64,000 nucleotides of DNA from Palaemon carinicauda (Eukaryota; Arthropoda; Malacostraca; Decapoda; Palaemonidae): assembly GCF_036898095.1 (NCBI RefSeq), contig NC_090731.1, positions 143,655,716-143,719,715 of the forward strand. The letters are read 5' to 3'. Under the pieces are notes generated by a model. The model was not told the origin of the DNA. It saw nothing but the letters and a program-made list of their open reading frames with translations, and did no database searches. A program made the translations under genes and the position numbers. The stretch's first letter is position 1. Every line of letters starts with the position of its first letter. Shown one piece after another: positions 21,499 through 33,147 of the stretch.

Positions 21499-24450
21499 AT
21501 GGCCGACCCTTCCCTTAGACGGAAGTGTTGGTGTCGAAGAGAGTATAGACTCTCTTTCTTAATTTTGCTTAACAAAAGTTATAGATTTATTTTATATCTC
21601 TCCGCCTTTTATAGGCCTCTTCGATTAACTTCCTTTTATTATAAACTTATTAAAATTAATTTTTATATTTGTTTATATTCGACCTTTCCTAATAGTAGGC
21701 GGTCTTTTCTTGGAACCGAAGTTAATTTACATTGAGCCCGTCATTTCGTTTTTACCTGTTAACATATTATGCTATTTTAATGTTTTTGAAAGAATTTCTT
21801 TGATAGTCTCGTACTGTTTTCAAAGTTGAACTAACGTTTTGTTTTGTCTCTGCAGTTGTTGACGTTCAGAACGTTCAACTTGCGCTCTATCGTTACGATA
21901 GAGAGAGAGCATTCACGGTGTCACGTTGCAGTAAGAGTAAACCGATTCTAGCGTTTTGTTCATTCTTTCTTAGCTTAAATGGTTTTAATTCTAATAAAGG
22001 AACTTTTTATTTGGGAAATCTTTCAGTTTTTTTCCTTTAACAATAATATGTTTTAATGATATATATAATTGGGCTCTTCTCTCAGGTTCTAAGTCAAGAG
22101 AGAGAGAGAGAGAGATAGAGACGGAGGGAGAGAGAGGAGGATAAACGTTTCGTTCAAGCGGGTAACGTTGTTATCGTTTTTGCTCTTCTCCCTAGTCTCT
22201 TTAGGGGAAGAAGGTAAACGTTTCTAGAGTTTTATTCTTGTTCTCAAGCTTTATGCGGTGAGAGATTTTAAACGTAGTTTATTTGATCTAGTGTTTAGTC
22301 TCTTTTCCAGCCACTGAATTATTTATCTTTCATTATGTTTTTCTGTTACATTGTAATACTGTTTTCGCAATTACTAACTTTTAATGAAGGATAGAATTGC
22401 GGGTTTCAGGTACAAACCACTTAAAGTTTCGAGTTCAGTGAAATAAGTGCAAACAGAAAATCAAAAGTGATAAAGTGATAAGCGCAAAGTGTTACAGTGT
22501 TGCGTTCGAGGGTTCGTCTGTTCGTGCCAGTTGTTCGCCTAGTCTGGGACCTCTTACAAGCTCCCAAGCCCAGGGGAGAAGTAATGTCGAAGGACTTATG
22601 GGTTCAGCAGGCCTTGATCGACGAACAGACGTTTCCCTCCGTGGTTTCGGGTGTATCTACACACGTTGCCGACGTGATCACCCCACCCACACAAAGACGA
22701 GAGAGCCCTTTTATTCCTCGTCTGCGGAAGAGGTTTCTCGCAGAAACCATGGACCAAATCTTGCAGCTTTTAAGTGCAAGTCGGTCCCTTCCGCGCAAGT
22801 CCAACTCCTAGGTGGTGCCATTAGCACTGGGTCAGTTCGGACTTGCTGCAGTACGACAACTGCACACCTCCCAGAGAGGCAAGGTGGTATCGCAACAGGC
22901 AGTAACTCTGTCTGTTGCAGCACCAGCTGTTTTAGACCCTCAGTCTCAACGGACAGTAGCTCCGTTTGTTGTTGTCTTTCTTAAACTCTAGTGGTCTATG
23001 CTGCAGACAATGCAGTCTCAGCTTGCGGTGTTGATGCAGGAGTTTCAGGCAGAGAAGGTTAGCACACCTCCTCCTGCGAGCGCTCCTCCACCTCTGCACA
23101 GTCCACCCTGCCAGACGTATGATGTTGAGGTTCCTCAACCTGCCTCCATGCGTGAGCTGCCGCTTTGGGAGTTGCCAGATACCAGCGCTGTGCAGCAACC
23201 TCCACTTTCCTTGAGGCAGGAGCCTCTTGCTATGCGGCAACCTCCTCAACACTTGAGGCAGGAGCCTTATGCTTTGCATCCACCATCCTTGAGGCAGCAA
23301 CCTCAACTCTTGCGGCAGCCACCTCAACTCTTGAGGTAAGAACCTCAACTCTTGAGGCGAGAACCTCAACTCTCGAGGCAAGCACCTCAACTCTTGAGGC
23401 AAGAACCTCAACTCTTGCGGCAGCCACCTCAACTCTTGAGGCAAGAACCTCAACTCTTGAGGCAAGAGCCTCAACTCTTGAGGCAAGAACCTCAACTCTT
23501 GAGGCAAGAGCCTCAACTCTTGAGGCAAGAACCTCAACTCTTGAGGCAAGAGCCTCAACTCATGAGGCAAGAACCTCAACTCTTGAGGCAAGAACCTCAA
23601 CTCTTGAGGCAAGAGCCTCAACTCTTGAGGCAGACGCAACTCTTGAGGCAGGAACCTCATGCTATGAGGCAGCCGCCTCAACGCATGCAGCAACCGCATT
23701 CTTCACAGCATGAGCCTCTCTCTGCGCAGCTACCTCCTCAACCCTTGAGGCAGACGCAACTCTTGAGGCAGGAACCTCACAGGAGCCTCATGCTATGCGG
23801 CATCCTCCTCAACCCATGAGGCAGGAGCCTCATACTATGCGGCATCCTCCTCAACCCATGAGGCAGGAGTCTCATGCTATGAGGAGCCTCATGCTATGCG
23901 GCATCCTCCTCAAACCATGAGGCAGGAGCCTCATGCTATGCGGCAACCGCCTCAACCCATGAGGCAGGAGCCTCATACTATGCGGCATCCTCCTCAACGC
24001 ATGCGGCATGAGCCTCATCCCTTGCAGCATGAGCCTCATCCCATGCAGCATGAGCCTCATACCATGCAGCATGAGCCTCATCCCATGCAGCATGAGCCTC
24101 ATCCCATGCAGCATAAGCCGCACGCCATGCAACATGCTCTGCTTACCTTACAGCATGCTCTACATACAGCATGCTCTGCATACAGCATGCTCTGCATACC
24201 TTACCGCATGCTCCTCAGTCACACATCTTTGGTTGTTGCCAACTCACTAGACTGTCAAGCAGTTTCATAACGTTGCCTTCTAGTCTGCTGCTTTTGCACC
24301 AGTGAAACCCTCACTGAGAGAACTTAGCTTTTCTCGGATATGGTTCCTGTAGATGAGAAAGTGCTATTCTCCCTCCTTCTGATATTCCCTTGAGGACTCT
24401 GTCATTTGGAGAGGAGCCTTTAGCTGCTTAGCCTCCTATGGACTTTTAAG
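21499..24450 (+). pseudogene. Degenerate gag region of A2
   Basis: Starts with MADPS-type sequence at 21499, as in A1 and A3. The leader holds the hairpin at 21895-21913 and a GA tract near 22097-22142. Gag-like sequence from 22475 matches A3 Gag (SSVRA, RSNVEGLMG and NQRTDV-type words) but is frameshifted. From about 23190 the coding sequence is replaced by tandem repeats. No full-length product is possible. Confidence 0.7.
23190..24215 (+). repeat. 21-bp (7-residue) tandem repeats in A2 gag
   Basis: About 17 tandem 21-bp units between about 23283 and 23660 encode PQLLRQE. Diverged variants follow to about 24215 (PHAMRQE- and PHPMQHE-type). Each unit has the small inverted repeat CCTCAACTCTTGAGG, so the array can form many short hairpins. 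Long frames are open on both strands as a by-product of the unit sequence. One TAA interrupts the sense frame at 23337-23339. The array is a local expansion of a Gln-rich linker of Gag. Confidence 0.9.
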
Positions 24451-24789
24451 CATAACATGCTTCCAGGGAGGGTAATGGTTCCACTTCAGTCGCTAACCCC
24501 GTCTGTTACCACACCTGCTCCCATAGACCTTGAGCTTTGTTGCAAGACATGTAGTCCAAGCTTAGTCCTTGTTAGAGGATTTTTTATTTACGGAGTCAGT
24601 GTGTCACTGGAAAGACGTTCAACAACCAGCAGAAGTGACTTGTTGTGACGCAGTGCGGCAACCTCAGCAACCCGATAAGGAGTTGTCTGTACGACCCAGA
24701 CAGTCTAGACAGCTTCGGGTTGTCGCGGTACTTCCTCGCTTCCCCATGGTTGACAGTTCACAGACTGTGCAGCAGTACCATGATCTTGT

Positions 24790-26240
24790 GTCCGGCTCCG
24801 TCAGACGACTAGCTTTTAAGAGCTCCCACAAGTCGTCGCTGTCTGGAGATTCTCAGATGGACTATGGATCTGACCTAGGAACTGGGCCTCCTGGTCAATT
24901 TTGAGGAGTCCCAGCTCGTCCCATCCCAGACCATTGTCTACCTGGGTATGGATCTTCAGAGTCGAGCTTTTCGGGCTTTTCCGTCGGCCCCAAGGATCTA
25001 TTAAGCCCTAGATTGCATCCAGAGCATGCTGAGAAGGAACCGATGCTCAGTCAGGTAGTGGATGAGTCTAACAGGGACACTTTCATCGCTGGCCCTGTTC
25101 ATCGAGTTAGGGGGACGCCACCTCCGCCCCCTTCAGTATCATCTAGCGGCTCACTGGATAAAGGACATGACGCTAGAGACGATCTCAGTTCCTGTTTCCG
25201 AAGAGAGGAGGTCTACTCTCACGTGGTGAAAGAACAGCTTTCTTCTCAAGGAAGTCTACCTTTGGCTGTTCAGAAACCCGACCGCCGTCTCTTCTCTGAC
25301 GCTTCAGACACGGGCTGGGGTGCGACTTTGGACGGACAGGAATGCTCGGGAACATGGAATCAGGAGCTAAGGACACTTCACATCTATTGCAAGGAGCTGT
25401 TGGCGGTTCATCTGGCCTTGATAAACTTCAAGTCCCTCCAGCTTAACAAGGTGGTGGAGGTGGACTCTGACAACACCACAGCCTTGGCTTACATCTCCAA
25501 GCAGGGAGGGACTCATTCGTGGAAGTTGTTCTAGATCGCAAGGGACCTCCTCATTTGGTTAAAAGATCGAAAGCTCACGCTGGTAACGAGGTTCATTCAG
25601 GGCGATATGAATGTCATGGCAGATCGCCTTAGCCGGAAGGGTCAGGTCATTCCCACAGAGTGGACCCTTCACAAGAATGTTTGCAGCAGACTTTGGGCCC
25701 TGTGGGGTCAGCCAACCATAGATCTGTTCGCTACCTCGATTACCTAGAGACTCCCGTTGTATTGTTCTCCGATTCCAGACCCAGCAGCAGTTCACGTGGA
25801 TGCTTTTCTGCTGGATTGGTCCCATCTCGACCTGTATGCATTCCCGCCATTCAAGATTGCCAACAGGGTACTTCAGAAGTTCGCCTCTCGCAAAGGGACA
25901 CGGCTGACGTTGTTTGGCTCCGCTCTGGCCCGCGAAAGAATGGTTCATAGAGGTACTGCAATGGCTGGTCGACATTCCCAGGACTCTTCCTCTAGGAGTG
26001 GACCTTCTACGTCTACCTCACGTAAAGAAGGTACATCCAAACCTCCACGCTCTTCGTCTGACTGCCTTCAGACTTTCGAAAGACTCTCAAGAGCTAGGGT
26101 CTTTTCGAAGGAGGCAGCCAGAGCGATTGCCAGAGCAAGGAGGACATCCACTCTCAGAGTCTATCAGTCTAAGGGGAAGTCTTCCGAAGCTGGTACAAGG
26201 CCAATGCAGTTTCCTCATCCAGTACCACTGTAACCCAGAT
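24790..26240 (+). pseudogene. A2 RT C-terminus / RNase H / methyltransferase-like relic
   Basis: Begins at the remains of RT motif C (near 24800) and continues in shifting frames through VPSQTIVYLGM. RNase H has LFSDASDTGWGA, CKELL, DSDNTTALAYI and the expected final Asp in MADRLSRKG. The adenine-methyltransferase-like block reads PTIDLFATSI and then DPAAVHVDAFLLDWSHLDLY. In-frame stops and frameshifts occur, for example near 25532 and 25746. Everything N-terminal to motif C is missing compared with A3. Confidence 0.8.
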
Positions 26241-27130
26241 TGCTGACTTCCTGTTACATCTAAGGAACGTAAGATCCCTTTCAGCTCCTACGATTAAGGG
26301 TTACAGAAGTATGTTGGCAGCGGTTTTCCGCCACTGAGGCTTGGATCTTTCCACCAACAAAGATCTACAGGACCTCCTTAGGTCTTTTGAGACCTCAAAG
26401 GAACGTCGGTTGTCCACTCCAGGCTGGAATCTAGACGTGATCCTAAGGTTCCTTATGTCATCGAGATTTGAACCTCTCCAATCAGCCTCTTTTAAGGACC
26501 TCACATTAAAAACTCTTTTCCTCGTGTGCTTGACAACAGCTAAAAGAGTAAGTGAGATCCACGCCTTCAGCAGGAACATAGTTATCACATCTGAAACGGC
26601 TACATGTTCCTTGCAGCTCGGTTTTTTGCTAAAACGAGCTTCCTTCACGTCCTTGGCCTAAGTCGTTCGAGATCCCAAACCTGTCCAACTTGGTGGGGGA
26701 CGAACTGGAGAGAGTACTTTGCCCAGTTAGAGCTCTTAGGTACTATCTAAAAAGGTCATAACCTTTACGAGGACAATCAGAAGCCTTATGGTGTGCTATC
26801 AAGAAGCCTTCTCTTCCAAGGTCTAAGAACTCAGTTTCTTACCTATTCAGGCTCCTGATTAGGGAAGCACATTCTCATCTGAAGGAAGAAGACCTTGCTT
26901 TGCTGAAGGTAAGGACACATGAAGTGAGAGCTGTGGCTACTTCAGTGGCCCTCAAACAGAACCGTTCTCTGCAGAGTGTTATGGATGCAACCTATTGGAG
27001 AAGCAAGTCAGTGTTCGCATCATTCTATCTCAAAGATGTCCAGTCTCTTTACGGGAACTGCTACACCCTGGGACCATTCTTAGCAACGAATGCAGTAGTA
27101 GGCGGGGGCTCAGCCACTACATTCCCATAA
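26051..27130 (+). pseudogene. A2 tyrosine recombinase relic
   Basis: N-terminal region SRARVFSKEAARAIARARR, then catalytic blocks TTAKRVSEIHAF (Arg), HEVRAVATS (His and Arg), YWRSK (Trp) and ASFYLKD (Tyr). All catalytic positions can be found, but the frame is broken by frameshifts (near 26190 and 26650) and stops (near 26336 and 26760). Confidence 0.8.
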
Positions 27131-27518
27131 TCCCATAACCTTTTTAACCTTTCTCTTGAATACTTTTTATGGGTTGTACGGTCGGCTAAGAAGCCTTCCA
27201 CATCCTTGTTGATTTGGCGGGTGGTCAATTCTTTCTTGAGAAGCGCCGAGGTTAAAGGTTGTGATGAGGTCCTTTAGTATGGGTTGCAGCCCTTTATACT
27301 TCAGCACCTAAGAGTCGTTCAGCATCCTAAGAGGACCGCTACGCTCAGTAAGGAAGACGTACTTAATAAAGGCAGAGTAATGGTTCAAGTCGTCTTCCTT
27401 ACCAGGTACTTATTTATTTTATGTTATTTTTGAATAACTAATAAAATAAAATACGGGATACTTAGCTTCTTTGTTAACATGTATGCTGGTCTCCACCCAC
27501 CACCCTGGGTGTGAATCA

Positions 27519-27609
27519 GCTACATGATTATCGGGTAAGATTAATATTGAAAAATGTTATTTTCATTAGTAAAATAAATTTTTGAATATACTTACCCGAT
27601 AATCATGAT
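27519..27609. repeat. ICR of A2
   Basis: Contains the reverse complement of the left end (GATTATCGGGTAAGATTAAT) followed by the reverse complement of the right end (ending TATACTTACCCGATAATC). Same layout as A1. Confidence 0.9.
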
Positions 27610-27651
27610 TTAATTGACCCACCCTTCCTCCCCATAGAGAACCAGTGGACC

Positions 27652-27807
27652 GAGGAAAAAATTGAGGTGGTGTTGACAAGAAGTACTGGAGTACCTGACC
27701 ACAGATGGCGCTGTGGTGTTCACCCCCACCTGTATAGCGATCGCTGGCGTATCCCGACCGTAGATTTCTGTCGGCAACAGAGTTGACAGCTACATGATTA
27801 TCGGGTA
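27652..27807. repeat. Right inverted terminal repeat of A2
   Basis: Inverted copy of 21153-21306. Confidence 0.9.
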
Positions 27808-27842
27808 AGTATATTCAAAAATTTATTTTACTAATGAAAATA

Positions 27843-30800
27843 ACATATTTTGGTGGTCATTGTCAGTGCGTGGTTGTTAAATACGCGGCAGTTGAGTCGG
27901 CCAAAGGCGGAGTGGGCTGCCCTGATCCTGTTCTCCACGTCCTTTTTGCTTGTGGGAGTTGATGTTAGGATGCTCCCTAGGTAGGAGAACTGGTCCACCT
28001 GTTCTAACGGTTGGTCATTCACTGTGGTATTGAAGTTGGGGAGCTTCAGTCCTGGTGGATGTTGGACGAGGGTCTTGGTTTTGTCTGAGTTGACTTGCAC
28101 CCCAAAACGTTCGTAGGCAGAGTTGTATGCATCAGCTAACGACTGCAAGTCCTCTGCCGTCTGACCTGGGGTGGCATTGTCGTCAGCATACTGCAGTTCT
28201 CGAACTGCACACAAGGTGGTCTTTGTTCTGGCGCGGAGTCTAGCGAGGTTGAAAGCGCCTCCATCCATGCGGAAACGTAGGTCGACTGAGGGTGTGTCTG
28301 GGGGAATCTCGTTGAGCATTGCTGCGGTGTATAGCGAGAAACACGTCGGGGCCAGAACACAGCCCTGCTTCAGGCCGCCGTTGATGGGGAATGGGTCTGA
28401 AAGAGAGTTCTGGTGGCAGACTCTCCCAACCATTCCGTCATGGAGGGCACGCACCAGCTTGACAAAATCGGGTGGGCAGCCATATCTTTTGAGGACAGCC
28501 CACATGGCAGGTCGAGGTACTTTGTCGAAGGCCTTTTTCAAATCCCAGAAGATGAACATTATGGGCTGTTGTTGTTCGAGGCTCTTCTCTTGTAGTTGTC
28601 GCGCACAGAAGATCATGTCTATGGTCCCGCGGGAAGGTCGAAAGCCGCACTGGGACTCTGGCAGGACGTCTTCTGCAAGAATAAGGAGGCGGTCAAGGAG
28701 AATCCGAGCGAAAATCTTACTCGCGATACTTAGTAGTGATATTCCCCGGTAGTTGTTACAGTTCTCCCTGTCTCCCTTCTTGAAGATGGTAGTGATGTTT
28801 GCATCGCGGAAGTCACTGGGGGGGGTCTTGGTCTCCCATATTTTCAGTATAAGGAGCATCAAACGGTTCCTCAAGCCGGGGCCACCGTGAGTGAGGAGCT
28901 CCAACGGGATGTTGTCTGGCCCTGGGGCTTTGCCGGGCTTCATGCGCTGCAGGGCCTTGTTGAAGTCATGGATGGAGGGTGGTAGTGCCATCCAGTGACG
29001 GACGGGATGCTGCGGGGTCATTCGCAGGAGATCGTCTGGGGTGTCTGCTTGGTCATTGAGGAGGTTCTCAAAGTGAGACCTCCACCTGGCCAGGATGCCC
29101 TCGCTGTCGGTGATGGTCGTGGCCCCATCCGCGTCCTTCAGGCTGCCCACTGATGACCGTGTGGGACCGAATATTTCCTTTGTTGCTGCATAGAATCTGC
29201 GCAGGTCACGTTGGTCAGCGAAACTCTGTATTTCTGCAGCTTTTCTTTGCCACCAGATGTTCTGGGCTTCACGGATACCTCTCTGGCAACCAGCTTCAGC
29301 CACCTTGTGAGCACATTTGTTAGTTGCTGTTGGTTGGTTTTCCAAAGTCAGGCGTGCTTGTCGTTTGGCTTCAATGAGAAGAGAGATGGTAGCATCATTC
29401 TCATCAAACCAATCCTGCCGTTTCTTGGTGGTGTAGCCTAGTGTTTCCTCCGCGGCACGGGCCATGGCGTCTCTGAGGGTGGTCCAGTGGTGCTCAACAG
29501 TGGCCTGACCAAAAGGGTCTGCAAGGTATTGTTCGCAGGCCTCCTTGTAGTTCTGTGCCACCTGTGGGTTGCGGAGCTTACTACAATCAAAGCGTTGGTG
29601 TGGTACGCTGTCAGGTGCCCTTCTGGGTGGTCGTAGGGTCGTCACGGAGAAACGGGAGATGAGGAGTCTGTGGTCCGTCCAGCAGTCGTCCGCTCCGGGC
29701 ATGGATCGGGTGATGTGGACGTCTCCTCGATCTCTGGCTCTGGTCAGGACGTAGTCCAGGGTGTGCCAATGTTTAGATCGTGGGTGTCTCCATGTGGTCT
29801 TTTGTTGCTTTGGTAACTGGAAGATGGTGTTGGTTACCACAAGTTGGTGTTCTGCACACAGACCCAGTAGGAGTTGGCCATTGGCGTTGCAATTTCCAAT
29901 GCCATGGCGGCCGACAATTCCCTCCCACAGGCGATGGTCTTTGCCTACTTGGGCATTAAAGTCGCCAAGCACAACGAGCTTGTCATTGGCGGGCACTGCC
30001 TGGATGGTGCGGTCGAGCTGGGTGTAGAAGGCAGCTTTGTTATCATCGGTTGAGGTCATAGTTGGGGCGTAGACAGAGATCAGGGTGAGATGTCTGTCCC
30101 GCGTGATGGGGATGCGGACAGTCATCAGGCGCTCACTGATGGCCTTGGGAGCTAGGTTGTGCTGCTGCACTAGCTGGGAACGGATGGCGAAGCCGACACC
30201 GTGGATGCGAGGCTCCTCTAGGGCCTTGCCTTTCCAGAAGATGGTGTAGCCTGTTCCAGCTTCCCTGATGTTGCCCTCTTCGGGTAGTCTGGTCTCGCTA
30301 AGAGCCGCCACATCAACATTGAAGCGGGCTAGCTCCTTGCAGACGAGGGCTGTACGTCGTTCCGGGCGGTTGGTGTTCGTCACGTCTTGGAGGGTGCGGA
30401 TGTTCCACGCACCTAAGGTTAATATTTTTTTCTTGTTATTTCGACCGCATTAGTGGGATGTCCGCCAGCCGCGGTGAGCTGACCAGACGTGTTTGCCGTG
30501 TCCGATGTTTACCCCACCTTTTCTAGGGGCCTCCCCATGTGGGGTGGGCTGCGGTGTCCTCAATAGGCCAGCCCAGTCACGGGTCCAGCTGCCGAACTCT
30601 GGTGTCATGGCATCGTCACCAGAGAGCGACTGAATCTTGGACTCGCCGCCTGAGTGCAGTCGTGGGCTAAGGGCTTCCAGCTATCCAGGCCTGCCCCCTT
30701 CACCCACGGTGCTGTCGCCTCAGGACTTGCTGGTGGTGATGATGATGATGATGGTGAGAAAGAGATGAAGAAGGGTGGAGGAAACGACAGAATGCCAGTA

Positions 30801-30848
30801 GCTGGGTATATTGTTTTGGGTGGTCGTGGCTTCGCAACAGCCACGCAC
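27843..30848 (-). CDS. LINE A: 5' region and endonuclease/reverse transcriptase ORF (N-terminal part)
   Basis: Open for 850 codons from 30383 to the A2 boundary, and open further 5' to about 30440 without an obvious ATG. An N-terminal apurinic-type endonuclease has SETRL, VYAPT, LGDFNAQVG and TDHRL. RT blocks include KAPGPDNIP, NYRGISLL, SQCGFRPSRGT, DLKKAFDKV, GLKQGCVLAP and the catalytic YADD. The enzyme would nick target DNA and prime reverse transcription of its own RNA. 30441-30848 is a GC-rich 5' leader with a short GAT-type repeat. The only break in the ORF is the A2 insertion, so LINE A is young. A 12-bp target duplication flanks the whole LINE (20454-20465, 30849-30860). Confidence 0.88.
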
Positions 30849-31340
30849 AATGATGAGAATAAATAAACAATAAATCATCCTAAAAACAGTAACAACATCA
30901 AAACAGATATGTCCTATATAAACTATTAACGCCAAAAACGGATATTTCATATATAAACCATAAAAAGACTTACGTCAGCCTCGTCAACATAAAAACATTT
31001 GCTCCAACTTTGAACTTTTGAAATTCTACTGATTCAACTACCTGATTAGGGAGATCATTCCACAGCTTGTTAAGAGCTGGAACAAAACTTCTAGAATACT
31101 ATGTAGTGTGTAGTATTGAGCTTCATGATGGAGAAGGCCTGGCTATTAGAATTAATTGCCTGCCTAGTATTACGAATAGGATAGAATTGTCGAGGGGGAT
31201 GTGAATGTAAAGGATGGTCAGTCATAAAAAATCTTATGCAATATACAATGAACTAATTGAACGACGGTGCCAAAGATTAATATCTAGATCAGGAACAAGA
31301 AATTTAATAGACCATAAGTTTGTGTCCAACAAATAAAAGT
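30849..31340 (-). mobile_element. LINE B 3' region (right part)
   Basis: Continues the fragment cut at 20465. Read on the minus strand it matches the 3' coding end of the Jockey-type relic at 56480-56830, including words encoding TKLWNNLP-like sequence and the shared ACAAAACTTCTAGAATACT. It diverges after about 31340. It is 5'-truncated and non-coding now. Confidence 0.75.
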
Positions 31341-31498
31341 TTCAACAGCTGTGATTGCCAGTTTTGTTGTTTATTTCTCCTATATAAAGGACAAAGATTT
31401 TTACTTGTATTGGAACAAAAACCAACATATAGAGTACTGAAGTCTGAACTGCCGTATGAAATATGAACACTGGGAAACTGTCGCAAAGGAGAGACTAG

Positions 31499-31687
31499 AG
31501 TCCATTTCTTTTAGCGAGGCAGATTTGTACCGACTCACAGCGGTGCCCCTTTAGCTCGGAAAAGTTTCCTGATCGCTGATTGGTTAGAATTATCTTGTCC
31601 AACCAATCAGCGATCAAGAAACTTTTCCAATCTAAAAGGGCACCGCTGCGAGTTGGTGCAAATATGCCTCGCTAAAAGAAATGGACT
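31499..31687. mobile_element. Foldback MITE, near-perfect 189-bp palindrome
   Basis: The two halves are inverted copies. It begins AGTCCATTTCTTTTAGCGAG and ends with CTCGCTAAAAGAAATGGACT, with CAGCGGTGCCC and its complement internally and a very short loop near 31600. It has no coding capacity. The termini and near-complete symmetry fit a non-autonomous DNA transposon; the superfamily is undetermined. Confidence 0.85.
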
Positions 31688-31934
31688 ATAGTTGGTACTT
31701 CATTGTAAGAACTGCTAAAATCAACAAGTACATCAGAATACCAATACAAGATTTAATTAGTGTTTTTAATACCAATATCTTGGTTTAAGGCTGTAAGTGA
31801 TGTACACTGCTCATGATATTTCAGTGTGCCAAGCCATGAATAAAAAAGAAATAAGTAATAAAAATATCAGCTTCCTGACAGCTACCCTAATGATAATATA
31901 CACTAAATAAAATAGTTGACAGCAAGTATCTGAT

Positions 31935-32500
31935 TAATTATTATTACTTCCCAAGATACAACCCTAGTTGGAAAAGCAGGATGCTATAAGCCCAGGGGCT
32001 CCAACAGGGAAAACAGCCTTGTGAGGAAAGGAAACAAAAATAAAATATTTTAAGAACAGTAACATTATCAAAACAAATATCTCCTATATAAACTATAAAA
32101 ACTTAAACAAAACAAGAGGAAGAGAAATAAGATAGAAAAGTGTGCCCGAGTGTACCCTCAAGCAAGAGAAATCTAACCCAAGACAGTGGAAGACCATGAT
32201 AGAAAGGCTATGGCACTATCCAAAACAAGAACAATGGTTTGATTTTGGAGTGTCCTCCTCCTAGAAGAGCTGCTTACCACAGCTAGGGAGTCTCTTCTAC
32301 ACTTACCTAGAGGAAAGTGGCTACTGAGAATGACAGTGCAGTAGTTAAACCCTTGGGTGAAGAAGAATTGTTGGGTCGTCTTAGCGTTGTCAGGTGTATG
32401 AGGACAGAGGAGAGTATGTAAAGAATAGGCCAGACTATTCGATGTATGTGTAGGCACAGGGAAATTGAACCATAACCAGAGAGAAGGATCCAATGTAACA
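31935..32500 (-). mobile_element. LINE 3'-tail fragment
   Basis: Starts with an (ATT)-rich tail and ACAACCCTAGTTGGAAAAGC, then AAACAAAACAAGAGGAAGAG and a long segment repeated at 62398-62830. It belongs to the same tail family as LINE B but a different subfamily body. Non-coding and 5'-truncated. Confidence 0.7.
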
Positions 32501-32867
32501 TTGTTTAGTCAGTCAAAGGACCCCATAACTCTCTAGTGATAGTATCCCATCAGATGTTAGTTTCACTATACATGAACTAACCCATGCTTAAAAGTTCAAC
32601 CTGATTCATGCAATAAAAATGAATTATCAATAAATAACAATGTTTTCACACCCTCCCTTTAACAAATAACAGAAAATATTAACACTTACCTTTATGAAAA
32701 ACAGAATTAAATTTCTTTGTTTTCCTTTTTCTAATTTATTCATTTCCTTTTTTACTTTTCATTTTCCACTTTCTAAATTTCATTAGTTTCTTCTTCACTT
32801 CCCCTTTCCCATTTTAGCAAATCAATTGGCCAACTAATAGTCTCTCTAAAAAAAGACAAATTTGGAG
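32501..32867. other. AT-rich sequence between LINE tail and element B1
   Basis: Pyrimidine-rich, with no feature recognised. Confidence 0.5.
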
Positions 32868-32902
32868 ATAATTTGTATTTTTCCTAACCATACAAACCTT
32901 AA

Positions 32903-33049
32903 CTATTTACATAGGGTTTACTTTCGGCGTAGCTGAAATGACGAGCCATTAGATTTTAACGAGTTAAACTACCCCCGCGCTAGTTAGCACGGGGGTAGGG
33001 GAGGGGTAGCTAGCTACCCCTTCCCCCCCACACACCGGTGAGCTGCCTC
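32903..33049. repeat. Left (3') inverted terminal repeat of B1
   Basis: Inverted match to 43161-43288 with a small insertion around GGGGAGGGGTAGCTAGCTAC. Confidence 0.85.
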
Positions 33050-33105
33050 ACTTCACTTAGAGGTAGGACTTGTCTTGGGGGACAGGGCTGGCGGGCAAAT
33101 ATGTG

Positions 33106-33147
33106 TAAATAGCTAAGGTTTGTATGGTTAGGAAAAATACAAATTAT
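33106..33147. repeat. ICR half of B1 complementary to its 3' end
   Basis: Reverse complement of 32868-32909, with the shared word TTTGTATGGTTAGGAAAAAT. Homology ends abruptly at 33147, where the 2.2 kb segment begins. Confidence 0.85.

Larger units (their letters stand above)
21133..27842 (+). mobile_element. DIRS-like retrotransposon A2 (inserted in LINE A)
   Basis: 6.7 kb element with about 155-bp ITRs (21153-21306, 27652-27807) that differ only by the length of one T run. Its ICR is at 27519-27609. Gag, RT and recombinase are broken by many stops. Gag contains a large 21-bp repeat expansion, and the RT N-terminal half is missing. The 3' non-coding block (27131-27510) matches A1 and A3. 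The insertion site within LINE A shows no clear target duplication. Identical ITRs with defective genes imply that a defective copy was mobilised recently, probably by proteins of an intact relative. Confidence 0.9.

Noticed and set aside
22932..23699. 255-codon minus-strand open frame of LPQELR repeats
   Set aside because: It is the antisense reading of the 21-bp array in A2. The self-complementary unit keeps both strands open.
23190..24215. Possible CRISPR-like repeat array
   Set aside because: Units are directly adjacent without unique spacers, lie in a retroelement Gag and are in eukaryotic DNA.
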